This document shows, piece after piece, positions 1 through 6,953 of a DNA stretch of 64,000 bases. The position numbers and the translations under genes are program-made. Source of the stretch: Spirosoma validum (GTDB taxonomy: Bacteria; Bacteroidota; Bacteroidia; Cytophagales; Spirosomataceae); assembly GCF_014699035.1 (NCBI RefSeq), contig NZ_JACXAA010000016.1, positions 54,118 to 118,117 of the forward strand. Reading direction: 5' to 3'. Each line of letters opens with the position of its first letter. Position 1 is the first letter of the stretch. The notes beneath the pieces are model-generated. The model was not told the DNA's origin. It saw only the letters and a program-made list of their open reading frames with translations, and did no database searches.

Positions 1-230
1 ACGATCATAATCGCATTGAGTAGATTACCAATGAAAAATGTTTGTGGGAACAATAACATAAATCCGATTATGATCGAAACCACGCCTACAAACGGCATGA
101 TGGTTTTCGTGATGCCTAAGTCTGCCATCATTTTTGCCTGTTCAGCATTAGCAGGCTGGAAGGCATCCCAACCATGCTTGAGGCTTAAAAACGATGAAAT
201 TAAAACGAGTAGGATACTAATGATTTTCAT
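1..230 (-). CDS. DoxX-like small membrane protein (3' end beyond window)
   Basis: Reading the minus strand from the ATG at 230 gives 76 codons without a stop up to the window edge. The protein begins MKIISILLVLISS and is hydrophobic, with one membrane segment at residues 1-15 and two more in the visible part (around MPFVGVVSIIIGFMLLF and the following FFIGNLLNAIMI). The short basic stretch LKHGWDAFQPAN lies after segment 1. Size and pattern fit the DoxX/DoxX-like family of four-helix membrane proteins, whose biochemical role is mostly unknown. It lies downstream of the SDR gene on the same strand. Family assignment is by pattern only, and the C-terminal half is not visible. Confidence 0.6.
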   Translation of the reverse strand, partial: MKIISILLVLISSFLSLKHGWDAFQPANAEQAKMMADLGITKTIMPFVGVVSIIIGFMLLFPQTFFIGNLLNAIMI

Positions 231-252
231 TTTTCTTTTGTTTATTATCTAC

Positions 253-480
253 TTAACTCTTGTGATTTTCATTGTCTTGCCGAGCAGGGAGATACCCAAA
301 TAGCCTCGAAATTTCAATTGATTGATACGTTTCAATTTTGCTTTCAGAGCATACGTGCTCCCATCCTTCGATTGTATAGTTTTCCCCCTGTGTATTCCCC
401 ATCTTCAAAAGTAAGACTAGTGGCATTGATGAGGTTTTGCCTTGACCTATGTCGCAAATTCCTGTCAGGATTTTCGACAT
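253..480 (-). CDS. Small hypothetical protein, doubtful
   Basis: A 75-codon ORF lies between the SDR gene and the DoxX-like gene on the same strand, 22 bp before the latter. I do not recognise the protein. It has no signal peptide, membrane segment or clear motif, and its composition is mixed polar. The start has only an A-rich leader and no clear ribosome site. It could be a genuine small gene of the minus-strand group, a remnant, or a chance ORF; its position in a same-strand row is the only support. Confidence 0.3.
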   Translation of the reverse strand: MSKILTGICDIGQGKTSSMPLVLLLKMGNTQGENYTIEGWEHVCSESKIETYQSIEISRLFGYLPARQDNENHKS

Positions 481-563
481 CTTTTTTGATCTAATTCAAA
501 CCTAGTTGAAGCCTATACTAACTTCCCGAAGTATTTAGCTTCTGATTTTAAATTTTTCATTTT

Positions 564-1349
564 CTAGTGTTGTTCCTTTCCATACATAAATGACGCACCC
601 ATTTTGCCTGATTGTGAAATCAAAAATTTTGGTGCAATTCTACTTAGTATCCGCATTAGTTTAGCGATGCCTGGATAAATTTCATCCTTATTCCTTTGCA
701 TTCCTTTAATGGCGGCATCAACAATCTTTTCAGGCGCCATTAACGCACTTGCACTAAAACCGTCTTCGTTTTTAAATTTGTCGTTCAAGGGTGTAGACGA
801 ACCAGGAGCAACCAACTCAAATACGTTAATGTTGGTGTTTTTTAGTTGTACTCTTAATGCCTGTGTATAAGAGCGTAATCCTGATTTACTGGCACTATAA
901 ATCGGAGATATAGGAAATGCCATGAGCGCAATACCCGAAGTCACATTAAGAATGGCGGCATTGGTTTTTGTTTTGAGGTGTGGCAAAAACTGTTGCACCA
1001 TGCGGATTGGCCCCATTAGGTTAATTTCAATCTCCCGCGTAATATCTGTAAGCTCGTGCTGATGATGAAGACTAATCTTCCGCATCTCCCCAGCATTGTT
1101 GATGAGTATATTGAGGTTGGGAAATTCTTTCTTAACTTTTTCGTATAAGTTGATGATGTCTTCGGCTTTGCTTACATCACTTTGTATGGTATGTACTTGT
1201 GGAAGTTTTTGTTTTACTTCCTGAAGTTTTTGTGCGTTTCGTCCGGTGATGATTACTGTGTTCCCCAGAGCAATTAATTTTGATGCAAATTCAAATCCGA
1301 AACCTCCCGTTCCGCCTGTGACTAAAATTGTGTTGTTTGTTAAGTTCAT
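564..1349 (-). CDS. Short-chain dehydrogenase/reductase (SDR), DltE-like
   Basis: A 261-residue NAD(P)-dependent oxidoreductase of the classical SDR family, probably cytosolic; the substrate is unknown. The Rossmann nucleotide motif TGGTGGFG is at residues 11-18, NNAG at 84-87, and the catalytic Ser138, Tyr151 and Lys155 (YSASK) have the usual spacing. The C-terminal end matches the length of family members. An in-frame ATG exists upstream at 1475, but the extra 42 residues are Cys/His-rich and unlike SDRs, and the Rossmann strand begins right after the ATG at 1349, so I chose 1349. The gene follows katG on the same strand but is separated from it by a strong terminator, so it likely has its own promoter near the palindrome at 1443-1460. 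Confidence 0.85.
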   Translation of the reverse strand: MNLTNNTILVTGGTGGFGFEFASKLIALGNTVIITGRNAQKLQEVKQKLPQVHTIQSDVSKAEDIINLYEKVKKEFPNLNILINNAGEMRKISLHHQHELTDITREIEINLMGPIRMVQQFLPHLKTKTNAAILNVTSGIALMAFPISPIYSASKSGLRSYTQALRVQLKNTNINVFELVAPGSSTPLNDKFKNEDGFSASALMAPEKIVDAAIKGMQRNKDEIYPGIAKLMRILSRIAPKFLISQSGKMGASFMYGKEQH

Positions 1350-1442
1350 TGTTTCCGTTTTTTGTTGATGCAAAGTTCTGCAGTCACAAAAAAACGGATG
1401 TAGCCAAAAGTCGCAATGTTGTAGTTGAAAGGGAATACCTTT

Positions 1443-1460
1443 CATTGTAGGGCTACAATG
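1443..1460. promoter_or_regulatory. Perfect palindrome upstream of the SDR gene, possible operator
   Basis: CATTGTAG-GG-CTACAATG is an 8-bp perfect inverted repeat with a 2-bp spacer, 94-111 nt before the SDR start. Size and position suit a dimeric repressor or activator site. No regulator gene is visible beside it. Confidence 0.35.
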
Positions 1461-1472
1461 AACAGGATAAGT

Positions 1473-1526
1473 CAATAAAAAAAATAAAGCTGGCCTGAAA
1501 TCAGGCCAGCTTTATTTTTTTTATTG
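1473..1526 (-). terminator. Strong Rho-independent terminator after katG
   Basis: A near-perfect palindrome of 26-27 bp per arm is centred at 1499/1500. The GC core GCTGGCCTGA pairs with TCAGGCCAGC and is flanked on both sides by runs of A and T. It starts 13 nt after the katG stop, so it ends katG transcription. The symmetric A/T flanks would let it work in both directions. Confidence 0.9.
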
Positions 1527-1539
1527 ATAGTGACATGAA

Positions 1540-3822
1540 CTAGGCTAGCTCAAAGCGATCCAGGTTCATTACTTTATTCCATGCCGCAACGAAATCTTTT
1601 ACAAATTTTTCGTTCGCATCGGAACTAGCGTATACCTCGGCAACAGCGCGAAGTTCTGAGTTTGAACCAAAAACAAGATCAGAGCGCGTTGCCGTCCACT
1701 TCAGGTCACCAGTTGCCCGATCACGTCCGTCAAATACTTCTTTATGATCAGCAGTTGCCTTCCAGCTTGTGTTCATGTCAAGCAGGTTGACGAAGAAATC
1801 GTTGGTCAATACGCCCGGCCGATCGGTGAAAATACCGAGTGTAGACCCATCAAAGTTAGCATTTAAGGCACGCATGCCGCCGATCAGAACTGTCAGTTCA
1901 GGTGCTGTCAGAGTCAGCAACTGCGCTTTATCGATCAGCAACTCTTCGGTCGATACGGTAAATTTCGTTTTCAGATAGTTGCGGAATCCATCAGCAACCG
2001 GCTCAAGTACGGCGAACGATTCAACGTCGGTTTGTTCCTGCGAAGCATCCATTCTACCCGGTGTAAACGGAACCGTAATGGCAAAACCGGCTTCTTTGGC
2101 TGCTTTCTCAACGCCTGCACAACCTGCCAGTACAATAAGATCGGCCAGCGAAACCTTTTTCCCATTAGCCTGGAACTCTTCCTGAATGCTTTCCAAGATA
2201 CCCAACACCTTTTTCAGCTGGGTCGGATTGTTGGCCACCCAATCTTTCTGAGGAGCCAGACGGATACGTGCGCCATTGGCTCCACCCCGCTTATCCGAAC
2301 CCCGGAAGGTTGACGCCGAAGCCCAGGCTGTTGATACCAATTCCGATACGGTCAGGCCAGACGCCAGTATGTTCGCTTTCAGTCCAGCCGCATCGTTCTC
2401 ATCAATCAGTTCATGATCGACAGTCGGAATCGGATCTTGCCAGATCAGGACTTCTTCAGGTACGTCAGGACCCAGGTAGCGGGCACGAGGGCCCATATCG
2501 CGGTGCGTCAGCTTAAACCAGGCACGGGCAAACGCATCAGCAAACGCATCCGGATTTTCGAGAAAATGTCTTGAAATTTTCTCGAAACCAGGATCGAGCT
2601 TCATCGATAGGTCTGTGGTCAGCATGGTTGGCCGGTGGCTTTTCGATGCGTCGTGTGCGTCGGGAATAATGTTATCAGCATCTTTCGCAACCCACTGATG
2701 AGCACCACCGGGGCTTTTGGTTAACTCCCATTCGAAACCAAATAAGTTTTCAAAATAGTTGTTGCTCCACTGCGTAGGCGTTTTCGTCCAGGTCACTTCC
2801 AGACCACTGGTAATGGTATCGGCGCCCTTACCGGTTCCAAAGCTGTTGTTCCAGCCGAAGCCCTGCAGTTCCAGGTCAGCCGCTTCAGGTTCAACGCCTA
2901 CATTGTCAGAAGAGGCCGCACCGTGTGTTTTACCAAAACTGTGTCCACCGGCAATCAGCGCAACCGTTTCTTCATCGTTCATGGCCATGCGACCGAACGT
3001 ATCACGGATGTCTTTAGCCGAAGCAATTGGGTCAGGCGTACCGTCCGGACCTTCAGGGTTTACATAAATCAAGCCCATGTTGGCGGCAGCAAGCGGCTTT
3101 TCCAGATTGCGGGCATGGATTTGGCCATCAGCGTTTTCGTCTGATACCAACACGCTATGCTCGGCTACTCCTTCGGAACCACCTGTATAACGCACGTCGC
3201 TACCCAGCCATTTCGTTTCAGAGCCCCAGTAAACATCCAGTTCAGGCTCCCAAACGTCCTCACGGCCACCGGCAAAACCAAAGGTTTTGAAACCCATCGA
3301 TTCCAGCGCTACGTTCCCCGTAAGAATCATCAGATCGGCCCAGGAAAGTTTGCGGCCATATTTCTGTTTTATTGGCCAAAGCAATCGACGAGCCTTATCG
3401 AGACTAACGTTATCAGGCCAGCTGTTGAGAGGGGCAAACCGCTGCTGACCGGCTCCTGCACCACCGCGACCATCGCCAATACGATACGTACCGGCACTAT
3501 GCCATGCCATCCGAATAAATAAAGGACCATAGTGACCAAAATCGGCGGGCCACCATTCCTGCGAGTCGGTCATCAGGGCATTTAAGTCATTCTTCACAGC
3601 CTCTAAATCAAGGCTTTTGAATTCTTCCGCATAGTTAAACGTCTCGCCCATTGGGTTGGAGCGTAAAGAATGCTGACGAAGAAGATTGACTTTCAACTGA
3701 TTTGGCCACCAGTCGCGATTTTGTGTCCCATCACCAGCGGTGCTGATTTTTTGAGCAGGTTCGTTTTTTTGAGTCCCGCTGTAGAATGGACATTTGCTGA
3801 TGTCACCTGAATAGTTTTCCAT
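1540..3822 (-). CDS. katG: Catalase-peroxidase KatG
   Basis: A bifunctional haem enzyme of 760 residues that breaks down hydrogen peroxide and has peroxidase activity. The distal site RMAWHSAGTYR gives Arg104, Trp107 and His108. Trp107, Tyr253 (LIYVNPEGP) and Met279 have the spacing of the Trp-Tyr-Met crosslink that gives KatG its catalase activity, and proximal His294 lies in GGHSFGKTHG. The second, haem-free half (about 440-760) is complete. No signal peptide is seen, so it is cytosolic. It is monocistronic: a strong terminator follows, and a promoter is visible upstream at 3888-3919. No OxyR or PerR gene is adjacent. Identification is secure. Confidence 0.98.
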   Translation of the reverse strand: MENYSGDISKCPFYSGTQKNEPAQKISTAGDGTQNRDWWPNQLKVNLLRQHSLRSNPMGETFNYAEEFKSLDLEAVKNDLNALMTDSQEWWPADFGHYGPLFIRMAWHSAGTYRIGDGRGGAGAGQQRFAPLNSWPDNVSLDKARRLLWPIKQKYGRKLSWADLMILTGNVALESMGFKTFGFAGGREDVWEPELDVYWGSETKWLGSDVRYTGGSEGVAEHSVLVSDENADGQIHARNLEKPLAAANMGLIYVNPEGPDGTPDPIASAKDIRDTFGRMAMNDEETVALIAGGHSFGKTHGAASSDNVGVEPEAADLELQGFGWNNSFGTGKGADTITSGLEVTWTKTPTQWSNNYFENLFGFEWELTKSPGGAHQWVAKDADNIIPDAHDASKSHRPTMLTTDLSMKLDPGFEKISRHFLENPDAFADAFARAWFKLTHRDMGPRARYLGPDVPEEVLIWQDPIPTVDHELIDENDAAGLKANILASGLTVSELVSTAWASASTFRGSDKRGGANGARIRLAPQKDWVANNPTQLKKVLGILESIQEEFQANGKKVSLADLIVLAGCAGVEKAAKEAGFAITVPFTPGRMDASQEQTDVESFAVLEPVADGFRNYLKTKFTVSTEELLIDKAQLLTLTAPELTVLIGGMRALNANFDGSTLGIFTDRPGVLTNDFFVNLLDMNTSWKATADHKEVFDGRDRATGDLKWTATRSDLVFGSNSELRAVAEVYASSDANEKFVKDFVAAWNKVMNLDRFELA

Positions 3823-3848
3823 AGGGTAGAACAGTAATTTTTAACTGA

Positions 3849-3871
3849 GAGCGGTGTGTGTTGTACCGCTC
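3849..3871 (-). promoter_or_regulatory. Hairpin in the katG 5' leader
   Basis: GAGCGGT and ACCGCTC (7 bp) flank a 9-nt loop, ending 27 nt before the katG ATG and lying within the predicted transcript. It could affect mRNA stability or be an operator for a peroxide regulator; the sequence alone does not decide. Confidence 0.35.
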
Positions 3872-3887
3872 ACGTTGTTTTACAAGG

Positions 3888-3919
3888 CAATAGTATCAGG
3901 AAATTACTTATAAATCAAA
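3888..3919 (-). promoter_or_regulatory. katG: Bacteroidota-type promoter for katG
   Basis: On the minus strand TTTG (3916-3919) is followed after 20 nt by TACTATTG (3888-3895), one base off the Bacteroidota -7 element TAnnTTTG. Spacing to the -33 element is normal. Transcription would start near 3881, giving a leader of about 60 nt that contains the hairpin at 3849-3871. Confidence 0.55.
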
Positions 3920-4092
3920 TTGATTTAATTTATCTTTTCATTGATTATATCTATTAACCTACGGGCTATTATAAATAGCACTTATGACACGATCAGACGT
4001 ATGAAGGTAGTCGTTTGCCCAGTTCTACTTAACACATAATGGACAATTTGCAGTACAATAACGTGAACAAGGGATTGTAACCTCATAGAGGT

Positions 4093-4220
4093 GGCCTGTT
4101 AATAGAATTATAAATTTGTTCACCTTGTCAACTCCGTAGGTGTGACCTCTATTCAGTAGAATAGGTCGCTCCTACGGAGTTGGAAGGGAACAGAAGCCAC
4201 TCTGCTATTGACAGGACGCC
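4093..4220. repeat. Long imperfect palindrome (MITE- or REP-like element)
   Basis: The left arm from 4093 (GGCCTGTTAATAG, then CAACTCCGTAGG at 4129-4140) pairs with the right arm (CCTACGGAGTTG at 4171-4182, then CTATTGACAGG at 4205-4215). The core 4129-4182 folds with a tip around TTCAGTAGAA. Gaps and mismatches make it a folded element of about 128 bp with no coding content. It fills the middle of the 638-bp gap between katG and the permease block. The tail GGGAACAGAAG recurs at about 23856-23866. Confidence 0.6.
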
Positions 4221-4330
4221 CTTATAGGGCTAAGGCTTATTCAGAATCCAGTTTGTATTAATAAAGCATCCATCAACTAACAAAAATGTAATACCGAACT
4301 AAACCTGGCCATCAATTCAGTTGGTCCGGT

Positions 4331-4369
4331 TGTCCACAAATGGTCATTCAGTACGTCCGTTTGCGGACA
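4331..4369. promoter_or_regulatory. Two TGTCC-N6-GGACA-type sites (candidate enhancer-binding sites)
   Basis: TGTCCACAAATGGTCA (4331-4346) and CGTCCGTTTGCGGACA (4354-4369) both fit TGTCC-N6-GGACA with one mismatch. They lie 23 bp apart start to start, about 40-80 bp upstream of a sigma-54-like promoter at 4411-4426. Two more copies stand in the same arrangement at 9436-9472. Position and pairing are what is expected for an NtrC-type activator; no such gene is in the window. Confidence 0.55.
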
Positions 4370-4410
4370 CTAGGCTTAGTTAACACCAAAACAGTCAACA
4401 CATTACGTAT

Positions 4411-4426
4411 TTGGTACAGAATTTGG
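4411..4426 (+). promoter_or_regulatory. Sigma-54-like promoter of permease 1
   Basis: TTGGTACAGAATTTGG matches the -24/-12 consensus TTGGCACR-N4-TTGC except T for C at the fifth base and G for C at the last. The GG and the -12 element have the obligatory spacing. The expected start point is about 4438, 23 nt before the permease ATG. Confidence 0.5.
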
Positions 4427-4460
4427 GAGTTGAATCGACGAGCCCAATGCCCTCTTCCCT

Positions 4461-6863
4461 ATGCTAACCAACTACCTAAAAATTGCGTATCGAAATCTGT
4501 GGAGAAACAAAATTTTCTCAGGCATTAACGTGATTGGCTTGTCGGTAGGGCTGGCTTCATGCCTGTTGTTATTCATGTACATCAGCCACGAACTGAGTTA
4601 CGATGACTTTCAGCAGAAAGCGGACCGACTCGTGCGCGTGACAATGGAATACAGCATGGATGGACAGGTAGCGAAGATACCCGTAACAGGAACGAAAGTC
4701 GCGCCGGAATTTGGTCGTCAATTTCCAGAAATTGAATCTGGCGTTCGGATGATCAACCGGGATGGGGTCGTAATGAATGGTGATCAGCGATTCAGTGAAA
4801 AACGAATCGTGTTTGCCGACTCGGCTTTCTTCAGACTGTTTTCCTTTCCACTACATAAAGGCGATCCGCAAACAGCGTTGGCTGGACCAAATCTGGTTGT
4901 ACTCTCAGAATCAACGGCTCAGAAGTATTTTGGAACAGAAAATCCGATTGGTAAAACGTTACGTATCAACACCGGAGGGAGTTTTCGTGATTATTCCATA
5001 ACGGGTATAGTTGCCGACTGCCCGGCCAATTCTCAGATCAAGTACGATCTGCTGACTTCGTTTGCTACGCTGCCCGCTGCCAAATCGGAAGAATGGTTTT
5101 CGTCGAACTACGCTACGTATCTGCTTCTTCGCAAACCCAGCGACATTACGCCGTTGCAGGCAAAAATTCCAGGATTTATGAAAACGCAGTTCGGCAAGGA
5201 GGAAATGTCTCCAGGTGGCTATCTGACGTACAATCTGGAACCGCTACGTAGTGTGCATCTGCATTCGGACGTTGATGGGAGTTTTGAACCAAACGGCGAT
5301 CTGACCTACATCTACATTTTTGGCTCAATTGCGCTGCTGATTCTGCTGATTGCCTGCGTTAATTATGTGAATCTCGCTACGTCACGGGCGGTCGAGCGGG
5401 CGCAGGAAGTGGGCGTTCGGAAGGTGATGGGCGCTATGCAGGGGCAGTTGTTCGGGCAGTTCATTGGCGAATCGGTCATCGTTACGTCTATTGCGCTAGC
5501 GCTGGCCTCACTATTGGCGAGCCTGACGTTGCCGCTGTTCAATACGCTATCCGATCGGCAGTTCTCGGCTGATGTTTGGCTTCAGCCGGGTAATTTGCTT
5601 TTATTGGTTAGTGTGGGTTTGGTGGTTAGTCTGGTAGCGGGCAGCTACCCAGCGCTGGTACTCGCTCGGTTTCAGCCGATACGTGTTCTGAAAGGGCATC
5701 TAAAAACTGCTGGCGCCGGGCAGTTCCGAAAGGCGCTGATTGTCTTTCAATTCTCCATCACGGCTTTTCTCATTATCAGTACGTTGCTGGTTCGAAATCA
5801 GTTGGCTTTTATTCAGCAAAAGAAATTAGGGTATAGCAAAGACCACGTACTGATGCTTCCTGTTGATAGGCAGGTTAACGAAAAGATAGCCGCCATCAAA
5901 AGTGAGTTTCGACAAAATGCTGATGTACAACATATTTCACTAGCGTCTGAGTCACCCGTTTTTGTTGAGGGTGGCTACGGGATGCGCCATCCAAACATGC
6001 CCACCGGGCAGCGTAAAATGGTGGCCGGTCTGACCATCGATGAAGATTACGTACCAGCTATGAGTCTGCATCTGATCGCAGGTAGCAACTTAAATGCCAT
6101 CGACATGGACCGTGTTTCGCGTACGGATAACGATAGCCTTACCCGCAGTCGCTTCATTCTTAACGAAGCCGCGGTGAAAGAGTTGGGCTGGACACCTCAA
6201 CAGGCCATTGGCCAGCGACTCGATGTCAGCGGGCGACTGGGCGAGGTTAAGGGAGTCGTGGCTGATTTCCACTTTACATCCATGAAACAGAAGATTGGGC
6301 CGCTGGCTCTCTTTCCACAAAATGGGGGCGAAATTCTGCTGGTCAAACTTTCAGGCAGTCAATTACCAAACACGCTTCAGTTTCTGGAAAACAAATGGCG
6401 GACACTGATTCCAGACCGTCCCTTTTCGTACGAATTCATGGATGAAGAGTTCAATAAACTTTATGCCTCCGAAACACGCACCGGGCGGATTTTCAGCGTC
6501 TTCGCCTTCCTGTCTATCTTCCTAGCTTGCCTGGGTTTGTTTGGTTTATCGGCTTATACAACGGCCCAACGTACCAAAGAGATTGGCGTTCGGAAAGTAT
6601 TGGGCGCATCGGTATTCAGCATTGTCGGCCTACTCTCGAAAGATTTTCTGAAGCTGGTCGTCATTGCTATTGTGGTAGCCTCGCCCATTGGCTGGTACGT
6701 CATGAATCGCTGGCTGCGCGACTTCGCCTACCGTATCGACATCGACTGGTGGATTTTTGCTTTAGCCGGTGCACTGGCAGTCGGTATCGCTCTGCTAACC
6801 GTCAGTTTCCAAAGTATCAAAGCGGCTTTAATGAATCCCGTGAAATCACTACGTTCGGAATAA
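4461..6863 (+). CDS. ABC transporter permease, MacB_PCD/FtsX double-domain (copy 1)
   Basis: An 800-residue inner-membrane protein with two MacB-type periplasmic regions and two FtsX regions. Membrane helices are seen near residues 20-42, 285-305, 335-360, 375-395, 420-440, 678-700 and two more at the C-terminus. The coupling motifs EVGVRKVMGA and EIGVRKVLGAS mark the two FtsX halves. The start MLTNYLKIAYRNLWR and the tail NPVKSLRSE are shared with the next two permeases. Such proteins work with a separate ATPase in MacB/LolD-type machines that move lipids, peptides or toxins using mechanical force; no ATPase is in this window. The substrate is unknown. It is the first gene of the array and has its own upstream sites at 4331-4426. 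Confidence 0.93.
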   Translation: MLTNYLKIAYRNLWRNKIFSGINVIGLSVGLASCLLLFMYISHELSYDDFQQKADRLVRVTMEYSMDGQVAKIPVTGTKVAPEFGRQFPEIESGVRMINRDGVVMNGDQRFSEKRIVFADSAFFRLFSFPLHKGDPQTALAGPNLVVLSESTAQKYFGTENPIGKTLRINTGGSFRDYSITGIVADCPANSQIKYDLLTSFATLPAAKSEEWFSSNYATYLLLRKPSDITPLQAKIPGFMKTQFGKEEMSPGGYLTYNLEPLRSVHLHSDVDGSFEPNGDLTYIYIFGSIALLILLIACVNYVNLATSRAVERAQEVGVRKVMGAMQGQLFGQFIGESVIVTSIALALASLLASLTLPLFNTLSDRQFSADVWLQPGNLLLLVSVGLVVSLVAGSYPALVLARFQPIRVLKGHLKTAGAGQFRKALIVFQFSITAFLIISTLLVRNQLAFIQQKKLGYSKDHVLMLPVDRQVNEKIAAIKSEFRQNADVQHISLASESPVFVEGGYGMRHPNMPTGQRKMVAGLTIDEDYVPAMSLHLIAGSNLNAIDMDRVSRTDNDSLTRSRFILNEAAVKELGWTPQQAIGQRLDVSGRLGEVKGVVADFHFTSMKQKIGPLALFPQNGGEILLVKLSGSQLPNTLQFLENKWRTLIPDRPFSYEFMDEEFNKLYASETRTGRIFSVFAFLSIFLACLGLFGLSAYTTAQRTKEIGVRKVLGASVFSIVGLLSKDFLKLVVIAIVVASPIGWYVMNRWLRDFAYRIDIDWWIFALAGALAVGIALLTVSFQSIKAALMNPVKSLRSE

Positions 6864-6871
6864 ATCGCACA

Positions 6872-6952
6872 GGGCAAAGGGGTAGGGGCATGGGGCAAAT
6901 GAGTAGTCCCCCCTACCCTTACCCCTATACCCTATGCCCACCCCCCATGCCC
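6872..6952 (+). promoter_or_regulatory. G-quadruplex motif followed by C-rich partner, hairpin abutting a start codon
   Basis: Four G-tracts fall within 24 nt (GGG 6872-6874, GGGG 6879-6882, 6885-6888, 6892-6895), fitting the G3+N1-7 quadruplex rule on the sense strand. Six C-tracts of three to six bases follow (6908-6946). GGGCATGGGG (6886-6895) can pair with CCCCATGCCC (6943-6952), directly before the ATG of permease 2 at 6954. An alternative stem is GGTAGGG with CCCTACC. This occupies the whole gap between permeases 1 and 2 and could control the second gene's translation. Confidence 0.5.
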
Positions 6953-6953
6953 T

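Noticed and set aside
16..303. 95-codon plus-strand ORF at the left edge
   Set aside because: It is antisense to the DoxX-like gene (1-230 minus), which shows a clear membrane-protein pattern. The plus-strand reading has no domain.
1350..1475. N-terminal extension of the SDR gene
   Set aside because: Would place 42 residues before the Rossmann motif, and runs into the palindrome and terminator region.
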